Shown here one piece after another: positions 7,936 to 16,605 of a stretch of 64,000 bases of DNA. A program made the translations under genes and the position numbers. The number at the start of each line of letters is the position of its first letter. Within the stretch, counting starts at the first letter, position 1. The notes beneath the pieces are model-generated. The model was given only the letters and a program-made list of their open reading frames with translations, made no database searches and was not told the DNA's origin. The stretch spans positions 65,960 through 129,959 of the forward strand of contig NZ_KV789188.1 of the NCBI RefSeq assembly GCF_001807485.1. Reading direction: 5' to 3'. Origin of the DNA: Corynebacterium sp. HMSC08A12 (lineage in GTDB: Bacteria > Actinomycetota > Actinomycetes > Mycobacteriales > Mycobacteriaceae).

Positions 7936-9666
7936 CTACTCGCGGCTGTAAACCGTCGCTTTTCGCCCCTGACCCCCGACCATGGACACGTATCCCTGTG
8001 CGAGGAGTGGATCAAGTGCGTAGCGGACCTGCGCAGGAGACAGACTCGTCCTATCCTGCAACTCCTTCATTGTCGCCGACCCGTTCAAGCCAATGGCTTC
8101 ATAAACTTTAGGAACGTTCTTTCCCAAGGATCGTAGAATCTGCTCGTCTGTGCTCTTACGACGCGCCTTATCGCCAGAACCGGTCTCCTCTCCGACGGCG
8201 TAATAGACGCCGTCTTCGCAATTAAGGAACTCATTATCCGAGAGCTGATCAAGCATCCGTCGACATGCTCTCTCGCCCAACGGGGCGTACATCTGCACGA
8301 TGCGCTGCCGCGTCGCCCCGCCCTGACTACGTAGATTCACCAGTAGATCTTCCTCAATCGGAACGAGACGCCGCTTTCCTTGTCTTTGCAGATCCTCGAG
8401 CCATTTATCCTCGATCTCACTGAAACGTGAACCGCGGGGAAATAACACTTTAAACGTGACACCGGTATCGATGAACTGCGGCTTTGGCAAACGAGCCTCC
8501 CTCGTAGCAGTGAGAATCTCTTGAATTCCACCACCTTCACCCTCGATGACGCGCTCGCCATCCGACGTCCTTAGATAGCGTGCAATCTCATAAAGCCGCT
8601 TGTTTACAGGGGCTTTGGTCAGCTCCGGGCTTTCCAGCTGGGATGCGGATAATCCACGCAAACCACCCGGGCTGACCACTACAAGCATCTTCTCCGTAAT
8701 TCGAACCTCTACTTTTTTGCCCACCTCCACGGATGGCCCTAGATCCCGGTGAACCAGGGCATTCGCCAGCACCTCTCGGATAGCCGAAGGCGGAAACTCC
8801 GGTTCATCGACAAGATGGCCAGTTTCCGTATACCTGCTCACCGTGTCCGAGTTTTGCCTGATCCAGTTCATCATCTCCACAAGCATCTCCGGCAGTGGAC
8901 CTTCGATCTCCTTGAGATTTTTATGGCGCCCCATTCCATCACCTCGAGCTAACCTCACCGCAACAGTTGCGCCAAGAGCAGGTTCAACTGACTGAGGCAG
9001 ATAACCGAGCGCATACAAACCTCCCAAACGAAGATTGCCCTGGTTATCGGTTACGTTAGAAATTTGGAGCAACTGTGAGTCATCGTCAATCCTGGATAGG
9101 CGAGTTCTAGACTGGCGCACCGATTCGATAAAGCTCCTTAGCGCCTCGCCATCGAGCACACCAGTATCGGTTCCATGAACAATCTGAAAATCGAAGTTCG
9201 TTTGTTGGCTAGCCGTTAGCGCAGAGAGCTCTAGCATCTTTAGATCGTTAGAGTTCATCTGATAATCGCCATCAGCTTGACGCAGGTATGCCTTGTTCTT
9301 GAACCTTGCCGGTTTCTCTGTCGGTGTCAACGGCGTGACTTCCACCACTAAAACGTGTTTTCCGTCAACAATGTGGTGAAAGAACTCAAGCTGCGGGGCC
9401 GGCTTTACTGAAGACCGGCTGACCGATGCGATCGCCTTCTGCATTTCCGCTGGGTTTTCAATACCGGTGACTTCAAAACCTTTTCGCTCGCTAACGCCAA
9501 GAATGATCGCGCCAGCTTGCGGCATATTGGCGAATGCGCATAGCGTCTCACCGATGTTCTCCGGAACACCTCCTGCCGCGGTTTTACATTCAACAAGAGT
9601 CGTGTCGTCCCCGAAGGCACGGAGCTCCCTGATCATTTCCGCAAGACATTCGGCATTCCAGCTCAT
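7936..9666 (-). CDS. Second AlbA_2-domain putative regulator (ATP-binding, winged-helix)
   Basis: The protein has 576 residues. The N-terminal AlbA_2 domain covers about 10-130 (TLVECKTA, then AGAIILGVSERKGFEVTG). A HATPase_c_4-like region lies around 285-390 (REVLANALVHRDLG, then LVVVSPGGLRG). The long C-terminal half ends in one or two winged-helix units (TMKELQDRTSLSPAQVRYALDPL). It is distantly related in build to the gene at 78-1469 but about 110 residues longer. The ATG is at 9664-9666. Both ends carry the same family of AATCAAAGTGTNAAAC words, suggesting binding by its own product (inference). It lies in an AT-richer accessory stretch. Confidence 0.82.
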   Translation of the reverse strand: MSWNAECLAEMIRELRAFGDDTTLVECKTAAGGVPENIGETLCAFANMPQAGAIILGVSERKGFEVTGIENPAEMQKAIASVSRSSVKPAPQLEFFHHIVDGKHVLVVEVTPLTPTEKPARFKNKAYLRQADGDYQMNSNDLKMLELSALTASQQTNFDFQIVHGTDTGVLDGEALRSFIESVRQSRTRLSRIDDDSQLLQISNVTDNQGNLRLGGLYALGYLPQSVEPALGATVAVRLARGDGMGRHKNLKEIEGPLPEMLVEMMNWIRQNSDTVSRYTETGHLVDEPEFPPSAIREVLANALVHRDLGPSVEVGKKVEVRITEKMLVVVSPGGLRGLSASQLESPELTKAPVNKRLYEIARYLRTSDGERVIEGEGGGIQEILTATREARLPKPQFIDTGVTFKVLFPRGSRFSEIEDKWLEDLQRQGKRRLVPIEEDLLVNLRSQGGATRQRIVQMYAPLGERACRRMLDQLSDNEFLNCEDGVYYAVGEETGSGDKARRKSTDEQILRSLGKNVPKVYEAIGLNGSATMKELQDRTSLSPAQVRYALDPLLAQGYVSMVGGQGRKATVYSRE

Positions 9667-9679
9667 GATGATCAGTCTA

Positions 9680-9775
9680 GATCACTTTTCACACTTTCAC
9701 TACCTGCTCATTCACAGTTTGAACCTCAAAGTGCGAATCAAAGTGTTAAACAATTAGCAGTTTCACACTTTGATT
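9680..9775. repeat. Operator-like repeats upstream of the second AlbA_2 gene
   Basis: Related words are TTTTCACACTTTCAC (near 9687), CTCAAAGTGCGAATCAAAGTG (9725-9745 overall), GAATCAAAGTGTTAAAC (9735-9751) and GCAGTTTCACACTTTGATT (9757-9775). The last is the inverted form of 7855-7873 with 18 of 19 matches. They cover the probable promoter of the AlbA_2 gene. Confidence 0.72.
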
Positions 9776-9789
9776 TATGAGTTTGGATT

Positions 9790-9841
9790 TTAACCCTTAA
9801 CCCGAAAGCGCTCTGGACACCACAGATACAAGAAGGGTTAA
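9790..9841. repeat. Inverted repeat TTAACCCTT / AAGGGTTAA
   Basis: TTAACCCTT (9790-9798) and AAGGGTTAA (9833-9841) form a perfect 9-bp inverted repeat with a 34-nt spacer, in the space between the second AlbA_2 gene and the 633-residue gene. The spacer is too long for a classic terminator. A regulator site is possible. Confidence 0.45.
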
Positions 9842-10017
9842 TAGACAAAAGGGGATGCGGACAGAGGGTTACAGCACGTGCATATTGCCATAAATCTGCT
9901 CATCCCGTGAGCCGGCGGAATCTAGTCGATGTAGATGTTATTGACGAACGAGACTGGCCTGGAAAGCAAGAGAATATTAAAACACTCCACTGCAAACCAA
10001 AAGGTTAAACTGGCGAA

Positions 10018-11919
10018 ATGACCATGTCACTTGACTATGTGCGCTGGATTGGAATTGCAGCGTGGACCAGTGGTTTAGCCATCCCACGAAACTGCCAGGC
10101 GTTGGCTGTTCTTCCGGGGGATTCTCCCAGAAGAATCTTAATCCAGAGCGCCGGTGGACGCGCCACAACATTCGAGGACATTGAGCGTGAGTACACACAT
10201 ATCCAGTGGTTGCTAGCTGGAGCTCCTAGTGATGAATCTGTGCTGGATTATGTGAACCACCAGCAGCTCTGTTTAACGCATTATGACCTCATCGACCATG
10301 ACTTCGCCATCCTGGATGTCAGCGATAGCGCGTGCGGGAGCAAAAACTACTCCTTCAGGCAGTCGTCTGCAGCTGATCGCCGCCCCGACTACAGTCCCAA
10401 GGAAGCATTAGCTGCAGCTCAGCGCCTCAGCAACTCCGCGATAGGATCGGCTCTTTCAGAACATATTCCTGCCTGGAATATGGCCGAGTCATTAGGGCTG
10501 CTAGCTCTTGCTGTTCGTGAATACTTCACGGGCGCGGTAGTACGGAAACTTACTCGGAAATATGTAGAGGATCTTCGTTCGGATTCTCTAAACACCCAGG
10601 AAGTTCTCGGTTATGGCCGCCTCGCCTATAGTGTGGCGTTTAAAGTTAATGATGACTCTGCAACCACCGCTCCGGTGATCACCCTGCACGTTCAGGAAGA
10701 TGATCCTCTTTTCACAGAATCTGTGTTGAGGCACATCGTTGACCGGGCACAGGCCTTCGCTAGCGCATGTGGAAGTGGCGTTCATTGCGAGTCAGTATTC
10801 CATAACATCATTTTCCACCAGGCGTTCCCTAGCACCGTCCATGAACCGGATGCTGAAGAAACACCAATCATCCTGTACCGAATCCCGCTCAGCGCTGAGC
10901 TTCTCCCTGTCCAATCCTTAACGCAGGTGTTGGGTGACAGCGCCGCCCGCACAGCCGATAACGCCCTGAGGGAGCCTCCCCAACGGAGTTTGTTAAGTAT
11001 TCGTCGACTCCCAGATAGCGGCATCATACGGGTACGCAGCTTCATCCCAGGAACAAGCATCGTCGATCGTGCAATTCACCGCGGCGGCTATCTCGCATCC
11101 TCGGAACTTGTTTCTAAATTACAACAGGAAAAGGCGATGGCTGATCCTGATTGTCTCGCCGCAGCTGTAACACCGACGCTGATCTGGGAATCTCTCAGCA
11201 CTTGGGGTCTCGCATCCGGCAGCACCGCAAGTTCAGTGTGTTCCGTGCTTAGCGTGCGTGCCAATAGCACCTCCGCTGTGGAAGGTTCCATTCATCAACC
11301 ACTGTTAACAGTTGAGGTCGATGAGCAGGCGCCACTCGGCACTGTGGCACATGACGTGTGTGATGTTCTCGATGACCTGGGCATCGATCCCTTTACGGAC
11401 TTCCCGATTGAGTTACTGTGGTTCGATCAACCGAAAGAGGCCGGCGTCAGCACCTCCTCTCCCAACGCTGCACCGCCACAGGCCACGTCGCTGGAACTCC
11501 CCATCTTATGGCCCCGTGCGTTAGGGGCACGATCAATAGCTGCCACAAATCAGGCACTCGCGCTCGCCGTCGTTCGCCGTGCTCTACGCCACTGTTGCAC
11601 CAAAGGCCTGTCATGGATCGGGGTAGCTCATGCTAGAAAAACCTCTGCCAGTGGGAGGCATCTGATTAGGGTGGCGGTCGCGTTCGAGTCTGAATACGCA
11701 GACAAAGTAGCCGTCAATCAGGAATTGACCCTCGCAGTGAATGCGGTTTTTGCCGAAAACTCTATCGGTCCACATGTCACGTGCGAGGCTATCGATGCTA
11801 ACCAAATGACTGACGTTTCAACATGGGTCACGGCGGCTGGGTACCATCCCGTTACTGGTTTCCTGCCTGCATATATTCAGCTTGAACACCTCGACACCGG
11901 CTATGCACCAAATTCTTGA
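10018..11919 (+). CDS. Large protein of unknown function in the accessory region
   Basis: The protein has 633 residues. I do not recognise any family. It is soluble-looking, without a signal peptide or clear membrane helices, of mixed alpha/beta composition, with scattered Cys (for example residues 25, 88, 108) and no nucleotide-binding motif that I can defend. The ATG at 10018 lies 6 nt after TAAACT, a likely -10, so the gene may be leaderless. It stands alone between the AlbA_2 gene and the IS/integrase scraps. Its codon use is more AT-rich than the core genes, which suggests transfer. It could be a WXG/ESX-type accessory or defence protein, but nothing in the sequence proves either. Confidence 0.7.
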   Translation: MTMSLDYVRWIGIAAWTSGLAIPRNCQALAVLPGDSPRRILIQSAGGRATTFEDIEREYTHIQWLLAGAPSDESVLDYVNHQQLCLTHYDLIDHDFAILDVSDSACGSKNYSFRQSSAADRRPDYSPKEALAAAQRLSNSAIGSALSEHIPAWNMAESLGLLALAVREYFTGAVVRKLTRKYVEDLRSDSLNTQEVLGYGRLAYSVAFKVNDDSATTAPVITLHVQEDDPLFTESVLRHIVDRAQAFASACGSGVHCESVFHNIIFHQAFPSTVHEPDAEETPIILYRIPLSAELLPVQSLTQVLGDSAARTADNALREPPQRSLLSIRRLPDSGIIRVRSFIPGTSIVDRAIHRGGYLASSELVSKLQQEKAMADPDCLAAAVTPTLIWESLSTWGLASGSTASSVCSVLSVRANSTSAVEGSIHQPLLTVEVDEQAPLGTVAHDVCDVLDDLGIDPFTDFPIELLWFDQPKEAGVSTSSPNAAPPQATSLELPILWPRALGARSIAATNQALALAVVRRALRHCCTKGLSWIGVAHARKTSASGRHLIRVAVAFESEYADKVAVNQELTLAVNAVFAENSIGPHVTCEAIDANQMTDVSTWVTAAGYHPVTGFLPAYIQLEHLDTGYAPNS

Positions 11920-11980
11920 TCGCTATCACCCGAGGTTTAATACCCATGCTGGGGTGGTCTGAGAATTAGGTTCAGTAGGC

Positions 11981-12286
11981 TTAAGCGACTGCCTGCTGCT
12001 TTTTCTTCCAATTCTCCGCATACCTGCCCGGTTTGAGATAGCCCAACACCGAGTGCGGATGTTCAGATTTGTACCGGCGCGATCACCAGTCAACCATGAC
12101 CCTGGCGTGGGTGAGATCCTCAAAAAGATTATCCTCACGTAGCTCGTCGCGCATCCGGTTATGCAATGACTCGACAAACCCGTTACGCCATGGTTGACCT
12201 GGCGAGACAAAAGCCATGAGCGCCTCATGCTCACTTGGCCCAGTCCCGCAAGCCACGTACCATGCCCGACGGTAACTCACCGTCAT
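11981..12286 (-). pseudogene. IS3-family transposase remnant (C-terminal integrase part)
   Basis: In one frame the minus strand reads MAFVSPGQPWRNGFVESLHN, then RDELREDNLFEDLTHARVMVDW, followed by an in-frame TGA. It continues as SRRYKSEHPHSVLGYLKPGR and stops at 11981. This is the C-terminal end of an IS3-type transposase (conserved PG-PWxNG-VES and HPHSxLGYLxP). Upstream, GLRDWAK lies in another frame, so there is also a frameshift. The element is dead and truncated; no inverted repeats are evident. Confidence 0.85.
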
Positions 12287-12290
12287 TAGA

Positions 12291-12443
12291 GTATTGGCTT
12301 ATACGGGCATTCGATGGGCCGAGATGACGCTGGACACCTACGCGGATCTCCTTGACTCAGATCTAGACCGAGTGGGGACTGAAATCGACTCCCTCATACG
12401 CAAGAACGCGGCGCAGAAGAATCCTCGTGTGAAACCAGTGTGA
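12291..12443 (+). pseudogene. Tyrosine-recombinase (phage integrase) remnant with internal deletion
   Basis: The plus strand reads VLAYTGIRWAE, which matches the box I region around the first catalytic Arg, and runs directly into MTLDTYADLLDSDLDRV, the typical C-terminal tail of actinobacterial integrases, ending at TGA 12441-12443. The whole box II region, including the nucleophile Tyr neighbourhood, is missing or out of order, so this is an internally deleted remnant. It abuts the IS3 scrap and points at tRNA-Ala, the likely integration site. Confidence 0.8.
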
Positions 12444-12452
12444 AACAAAACA

Positions 12453-12492
12453 GTCAGGGCCTTGCTAGGAGTGTTCCCGGCAAAGTCCTGAC
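12453..12492 (-). terminator. Hairpin after tRNA-Ala
   Basis: Stem halves 12453-12465 and 12480-12492 pair at 11 of 13 positions. On the minus strand the hairpin is followed by TGTTTTGTTTC. It can end the tRNA-Ala transcript and also lies downstream of the integrase remnant. Confidence 0.6.
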
Positions 12493-12507
12493 CTGCGTTT
12501 TTAGTTG

Positions 12508-12580
12508 TGGAGCATAGGAGAATCGAACTCCTGACCTTCTGCTTGCAAAGCAGATGCTCTACCAATTGAGCTAATGCCCC
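12508..12580 (-). tRNA. tRNA-Ala (anticodon TGC)
   Basis: This is a 73-nt cloverleaf: acceptor GGGGCAT/ATGCTCC, D arm GCTC/GAGC, anticodon arm TCTGC/GCAGA with loop TTTGCAA (anticodon TGC) and T arm AGGAG/CTCCT with TTCGATT. CCA is not encoded. An integrase remnant lies directly downstream, marking this gene as a past integration site. Confidence 0.96.
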
Positions 12581-12648
12581 TTGACTATCGAACCAAGCTT
12601 CCGAAACTATATCAGACGCTTTTATCTCTAGCGAAGAGTGTTCGATGG

Positions 12649-12722
12649 TGGGCCTAGGAGGACTTGAACCTCCGACCTCTTCGTTATCAGCGAAGCGCTC
12701 TAACCGCCTGAGCTATAGGCCC
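12649..12722 (-). tRNA. tRNA-Ile (anticodon GAT)
   Basis: This is a 74-nt cloverleaf: acceptor GGGCCTA/TAGGCCC, D arm GCTC/GAGC, anticodon stem with loop CTGATAA (anticodon GAT) and T arm GGAGG/CCTCC. The next bases encode CCA. It lies 68 nt upstream of tRNA-Ala, so the two are probably cotranscribed, as is common downstream of gyrA in this order. Confidence 0.96.
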
Positions 12723-12826
12723 TCGAACGAGTAGAAACATTACCCACCAACCCGGCCAATCACCAAATCGCCTGTTCAGTAGCGGTTTTTATGGCCGGAA
12801 AGTGGGCGTCAAAAAGAACAAAAGAG

Positions 12827-13522
12827 TTAGCGATCCAGCTGGATGCGCAGACCGCCCAGAATGCTCGACGAGGCGTTGTAGATCAGCGCGGCAACGGGCG
12901 CCAGAAGGGTGAAGAGCACGACCTCGAAAAGACCAATGGCCACAACACCACCGAAGTACATTCCGGCGGACATGCCGGAGGAATCCGTCAGGTCACCAAT
13001 CAACGAATCCAGACGGTCCCACGTGCCCGCAGCGCCAAGAACGATGTAGATCAGCGCCATAGCCACAAACCACACCGCAAACAGCGCCAAGTTGAAGATA
13101 AGGGCCATCTTCAGGGCACTGATCGGCTCGATGTACGTGATTGTGCGCTGCACGCCCCGCTTGGCCGGGTTGCCGGGTTTGTTGGGCTTGCTGGGCTTAT
13201 TGTCGGGCTGAGCGGGCTGGGTAGCCGCGTTGGTCTCCGGCGCCTTCTGATCGGCATTCGCGGTAGCCTTCTGCCCGGTCTCCGCGGCGGCCTTGTCACC
13301 AGCCTTCGAGGTGGCCTGGTTCTTCACCGCAGCCTGATCCTGCACCGGCGCCTTGGCCTTCTCCGCCGGAGCGTTTTTAGCCTTATCCGCCGTTGCCTTC
13401 GCGTTCTTTGCGTTCTTTGCCTTCGCATTCTGCGCGTTCGCTGCGTTCTTGGCGCTCTTGGCCTGCGCGTTCTTGGCATTCTTCGCGTTCTTCGCGTTCG
13501 GCGGGGGCGTTTTGTGCGTCAT
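12827..13522 (-). CDS. DUF3566 transmembrane protein
   Basis: The protein has 231 residues. The N-terminal half (about 1-125) is low-complexity Lys/Asn/Ala, with KNAKNAKNA-type repeats, followed by an Ala/Lys/Gln segment. The C-terminal DUF3566 domain has two membrane helices (about 142-165 and 188-212) and ends VAALIYNASSSILGGLRI. DUF3566 genes follow gyrA in Mycobacterium and Corynebacterium; the function is unknown, with a cell-envelope or division role suggested by context. Five 10-bp repeats lie just before the start codon. Confidence 0.9.
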   Translation of the reverse strand: MTHKTPPPNAKNAKNAKNAQAKSAKNAANAQNAKAKNAKNAKATADKAKNAPAEKAKAPVQDQAAVKNQATSKAGDKAAAETGQKATANADQKAPETNAATQPAQPDNKPSKPNKPGNPAKRGVQRTITYIEPISALKMALIFNLALFAVWFVAMALIYIVLGAAGTWDRLDSLIGDLTDSSGMSAGMYFGGVVAIGLFEVVLFTLLAPVAALIYNASSSILGGLRIQLDR

Positions 13523-13530
13523 CGCATCTC

Positions 13531-13580
13531 CGTACTTGTTCGTACTCTTCAGTACTCGTTCGTGCTCGGTTGTGCTCTTT
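13531..13580. repeat. Five tandem 10-bp repeats upstream of DUF3566
   Basis: Consecutive decamers starting at 13531, 13541, 13551, 13561 and 13571 read CGTACTTGTT, CGTACTCTTC, AGTACTCGTT, CGTGCTCGGT and TGTGCTCTTT. They occupy the leader or promoter of the DUF3566 gene, 8 nt before its ATG. Confidence 0.8.
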
Positions 13581-13594
13581 TATGCCTTTACGAC

Positions 13595-13626
13595 AGTAGC
13601 CTAGCGGTATCGACCGCCAGGCTACT
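13595..13626 (-). terminator. Hairpin after gyrA
   Basis: AGTAGCCTAGCGG (13595-13607) pairs with CCGCCAGGCTACT (13614-13626) at 12 of 13 positions with a 6-nt loop. It lies between gyrA and DUF3566. No U-tract follows on the minus strand, so it may be a pause or processing hairpin rather than a strong terminator. Confidence 0.5.
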
Positions 13627-13678
13627 TCGGTTCAATGCTTACCCTGCAGGCCTACCCGGACTGCCCGGGGTACTCGGC

Positions 13679-16192
13679 CTACTCGGATTCCGTTTCCGCC
13701 TTCGCGGTGGCCTCGGCAGACTCCTCTGCCTCTTCCTCCACGTTGCGGTCCACGGCAACCAGCTCGTTGCCCTTGGCCAGGTCCACCAGGCGCACGCCCA
13801 TCGTCGCGCGGCCGCTGTGGCGGATCTGGCTGACCTCGGTGCGGATCACACCGCCGTTGGAGGTCATGGCCAGGATCTCGTCGTCGTCGTTGACCGTCAG
13901 CGCGCCGATCAGCTTGCCGCGCTTCTTGTCGTACTTAAACGCAACCACGCCCAGGCCGCCACGGCCCTTCGTCGGGTACTCCTCCATCGGAGTGCGCTTG
14001 CCGTAACCGCCGGAGGTAGCCACGAACAGGGAAGAATCCTCTGCCACGACCGTCAGCGCCAGCAGCTGGTCCTCCTCGCGGAAGCGCATGCCCTTCACAC
14101 CGGCGGTAGCGCGACCCATCGGGCGCAGCGTCTCATCGTCGGCGGTGAAGCGCATAGCCTGGCCCTCTTCGGAGACCAGCAGCAGGTCGTCCTCGGCGGT
14201 GCACAGCTGCGCACCGACCAGGCGATCGCCCTCGTTGAGGTTGATGGCAATCAGGCCGCCGGAACGGGCAGTGTCGTAATCCGTCAGGCGGGACTTCTTC
14301 ACCCGGCCGTGAGCGGTAGCCAGCACCAGGTACGGGGCATCCTCGTAGGACTGGATCTGGATAACCTGGGCGATCTGCTCGCCCGGCTGGAACTCCAGCA
14401 GGTTAGCCACGTGCTGGCCACGGGCCGTGCGGGTGGCCTCCGGCAGCTCGAAGGCGCGCAAGCGGTACACGCGGCCGAAGTTGGTGAAGAACAGAATCGT
14501 GTCGTGCGTCGAGCAGACAAAGAAGTGGCGTACCACGTCATCCTGCTTCAACTCGGCGCCACGCACGCCCTTGCCGCCGCGGCGCTGGCTGCGGTAGCTA
14601 TCCACCTTCGTGCGCTTCGCATAGCCGGTGGAGGTGATGGTCACAACCACGTTCTCGCGGGCAATTAGGTCTTCCTCGGACACGTCGCCGGAAGCGGCGA
14701 TGATCTGCGTGCGGCGCTCATCGCCGTACTTATCCACGATCTCAGCCAGCTCGGTGCGGACGATGTCGCGCTGGCGCTGCGGGGATTCCAGGATCGCCTT
14801 CAGGTCGGCGATCGTCTCCTCCAGCTCCGCCAACTCGTCAATGATCTTCTGGCGCTCCATCGCGGCCAGGCGGCGCAGCTGCATAGCCAGGATGTGGTCT
14901 GCCTGCACCTCGTCGACATCCAGCAGGTCGATCAGGCCGGTGCGGGCCTCGTCCACCGTCGGGGAGCGACGGATCAGGGCGATGACCTCGTCCAGCATGT
15001 CCAGCGCCTTCACCAGGCCACGCAGGATGTGAGCGCGCTTTTCGGCCTCATCCAGGCGGTACTGGGTACGGCGCACGATTACGTCGATCTGGTGGTCCAC
15101 GTAGTGGCGCAGCATCTGGTCCAGGCGCAGGGTGCGCGGCACGCCGTCCACGATGGACAGCATGTTGGAGCCGAAGCTGGTCTGCAGCTGGGAGTGCTTG
15201 TACAGGTTGTTCAGCACCACGCGCGGCACAGCGTCGCGCTTCAGAGTGATGACGATGCGCATGCCCACACGGTCGGAGGATTCATCGTCGATCTTGGAGA
15301 TACCGGCGATCTTGCCGTCGCGGATCTGCTCCGCAATAGAAGCCACCAGGTTGTCCGGGTTCACCTGGTAGGGCAGCTCGGTGATGATGATGACCTGGCG
15401 GTTGCCTTCTTCCTCAATGCTGGTCACGCCACGCATGCGGATGGAGCCACGGCCGGTGCGGTAGGTGTCCTGGATGCCCTTGTCGCCGACGATCAGGCCG
15501 GCGGTCGGGAAGTCCGGTCCCTTCACCCGCTCCATGCAGGCTTCCAGCGCGTCGGCTTCCTCAGCCTCCGGGTTGTCGAGCAGCCAGTAGATGGCCTCCG
15601 CCAGCTCGTTCAGGTTGTGCGGCGGAATGTTGGTAGCCATACCCACGGCGATGCCGCCGGAGCCGTTCATCAGCAGGTTCGGCACGCGGGACGGCAGCAC
15701 TGTCGGCTCGGTGGTCTTGCCGTCGTAGTTGGGCTGGAACTCGACGGTGTTCTCGCGGATGTCGCGCACCATCTCCATCGCCAGGGGCGTCATGCGGCAC
15801 TCGGTGTAACGCATGGCGGCCGCGCCGTCATTACCGCGGGAACCGAAGTTGCCCTGGCCGTCGACCAGCGGGTAACGCATGGACCACGGCTGAGCCAGAC
15901 GTACGAGGGTGTCGTAGATCGCGCTGTCGCCGTGCGGGTGGTAGTTACCCATCGTGTCGGCGACAGGCTTTGCGGACTTCACATAGCTGCGCTCGGGGCG
16001 GTAGCCGTTGTCGAACATCGCGTAGAGGATGCGTCGGTGCACGGGCTTCAGACCGTCACGGACTTCGGGCAGGGCGCGTCCGACGATCACGCTCATGGCG
16101 TAATCGATGTAGCTGGACTTCATTTCCTCCTGCAGATCGATCGGTGTGATTCGATCAAAGAGGTTGTCGCTACCGTTGTTGTCGTCGCTCAC
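13679..16192 (-). CDS. gyrA: DNA gyrase subunit A
   Basis: The protein has 837 residues. It is the breakage-reunion subunit of gyrase: the N-terminal domain carries the catalytic Tyr129 (AAAMRYTE), and the C-terminal beta-pinwheel domain carries a canonical GyrA box (QRRGGKG, about residue 535). The quinolone region reads [10 protein letters not shown] with Ser90 and Asp94, the pattern expected of a fluoroquinolone-susceptible enzyme. The tail after about residue 815 is acidic. The GTG start (16190-16192) is supported by AGAAAGG upstream, and a TAGAAT -10 lies at 16233-16238. It is separated from gyrB by two other genes, unlike the contiguous gyrBA order of many actinobacteria. Confidence 0.98.
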   Translation of the reverse strand: MSDDNNGSDNLFDRITPIDLQEEMKSSYIDYAMSVIVGRALPEVRDGLKPVHRRILYAMFDNGYRPERSYVKSAKPVADTMGNYHPHGDSAIYDTLVRLAQPWSMRYPLVDGQGNFGSRGNDGAAAMRYTECRMTPLAMEMVRDIRENTVEFQPNYDGKTTEPTVLPSRVPNLLMNGSGGIAVGMATNIPPHNLNELAEAIYWLLDNPEAEEADALEACMERVKGPDFPTAGLIVGDKGIQDTYRTGRGSIRMRGVTSIEEEGNRQVIIITELPYQVNPDNLVASIAEQIRDGKIAGISKIDDESSDRVGMRIVITLKRDAVPRVVLNNLYKHSQLQTSFGSNMLSIVDGVPRTLRLDQMLRHYVDHQIDVIVRRTQYRLDEAEKRAHILRGLVKALDMLDEVIALIRRSPTVDEARTGLIDLLDVDEVQADHILAMQLRRLAAMERQKIIDELAELEETIADLKAILESPQRQRDIVRTELAEIVDKYGDERRTQIIAASGDVSEEDLIARENVVVTITSTGYAKRTKVDSYRSQRRGGKGVRGAELKQDDVVRHFFVCSTHDTILFFTNFGRVYRLRAFELPEATRTARGQHVANLLEFQPGEQIAQVIQIQSYEDAPYLVLATAHGRVKKSRLTDYDTARSGGLIAINLNEGDRLVGAQLCTAEDDLLLVSEEGQAMRFTADDETLRPMGRATAGVKGMRFREEDQLLALTVVAEDSSLFVATSGGYGKRTPMEEYPTKGRGGLGVVAFKYDKKRGKLIGALTVNDDDEILAMTSNGGVIRTEVSQIRHSGRATMGVRLVDLAKGNELVAVDRNVEEEAEESAEATAKAETESE

Positions 16193-16605
16193 TGTTTTGA
16201 GAAGCCTTTCTGTTTAGCCTTCAGACCTATCTATTCTACCCCCTTGTTGTGGGTTTCCTGTGCTTTGGAGGCTTTGTGACGCCACCTTTCCCGCCGCGTT
16301 AGGTGAATTCGAGACAGGATCGTCTCTACGGCTTGAACTGATTTGGAACTTATAAATGAATTGTTAATACGTCAGTTACCCCCATAAGTGGGTAAACTAA
16401 AGTGGCTGGTGTGAAAAGTTGCGCATATGTGCAATATCGCGCTGACCAGTCTCTTTAAAGAGAAAGCCTTGTTAACCCACCTGAGCAGGGATTTTTGTAA
16501 TTTCTAGCACTGAAAAATCCCAGGGCGAAAGCTACTTTAAAAATGTCCGACGTTTCACCCAGAAGCCAAACGGTTTGGCTACACACGAAAACACAGGAGA
16601 AAGAC
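16193..16605. promoter_or_regulatory. Divergent gyrA / LAxTG-protein promoter region with palindromes
   Basis: The gyrA -10 TAGAAT is at 16233-16238 (minus strand). On the plus strand there is a 14-bp palindrome TCTCTTTAAAGAGA (16450-16463), and an inverted repeat GGGATTTTT (16488-16496)/AAAAATCCC (16513-16521) in the probable leader of the surface-protein gene. AACTTATAAATG and TAAACTAAAG are AT-rich promoter-like words. A copy of the dispersed GGCGTCACAAAG motif lies at 16272-16283 (minus strand). Confidence 0.55.

Noticed and set aside
11926..12234. 102-codon minus-strand open frame in the IS scrap
   Set aside because: It is a different frame from the recognisable transposase motifs, so not the coding frame.
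12791..14668. 625-codon plus-strand open frame over DUF3566 and gyrA
   Set aside because: Spans two real genes on the other strand and is low-complexity Leu/Arg/His.
14894..16279. 461-codon plus-strand open frame over gyrA
   Set aside because: Antisense shadow of gyrA; composition (His/Val/Gln) is that of a complement frame.
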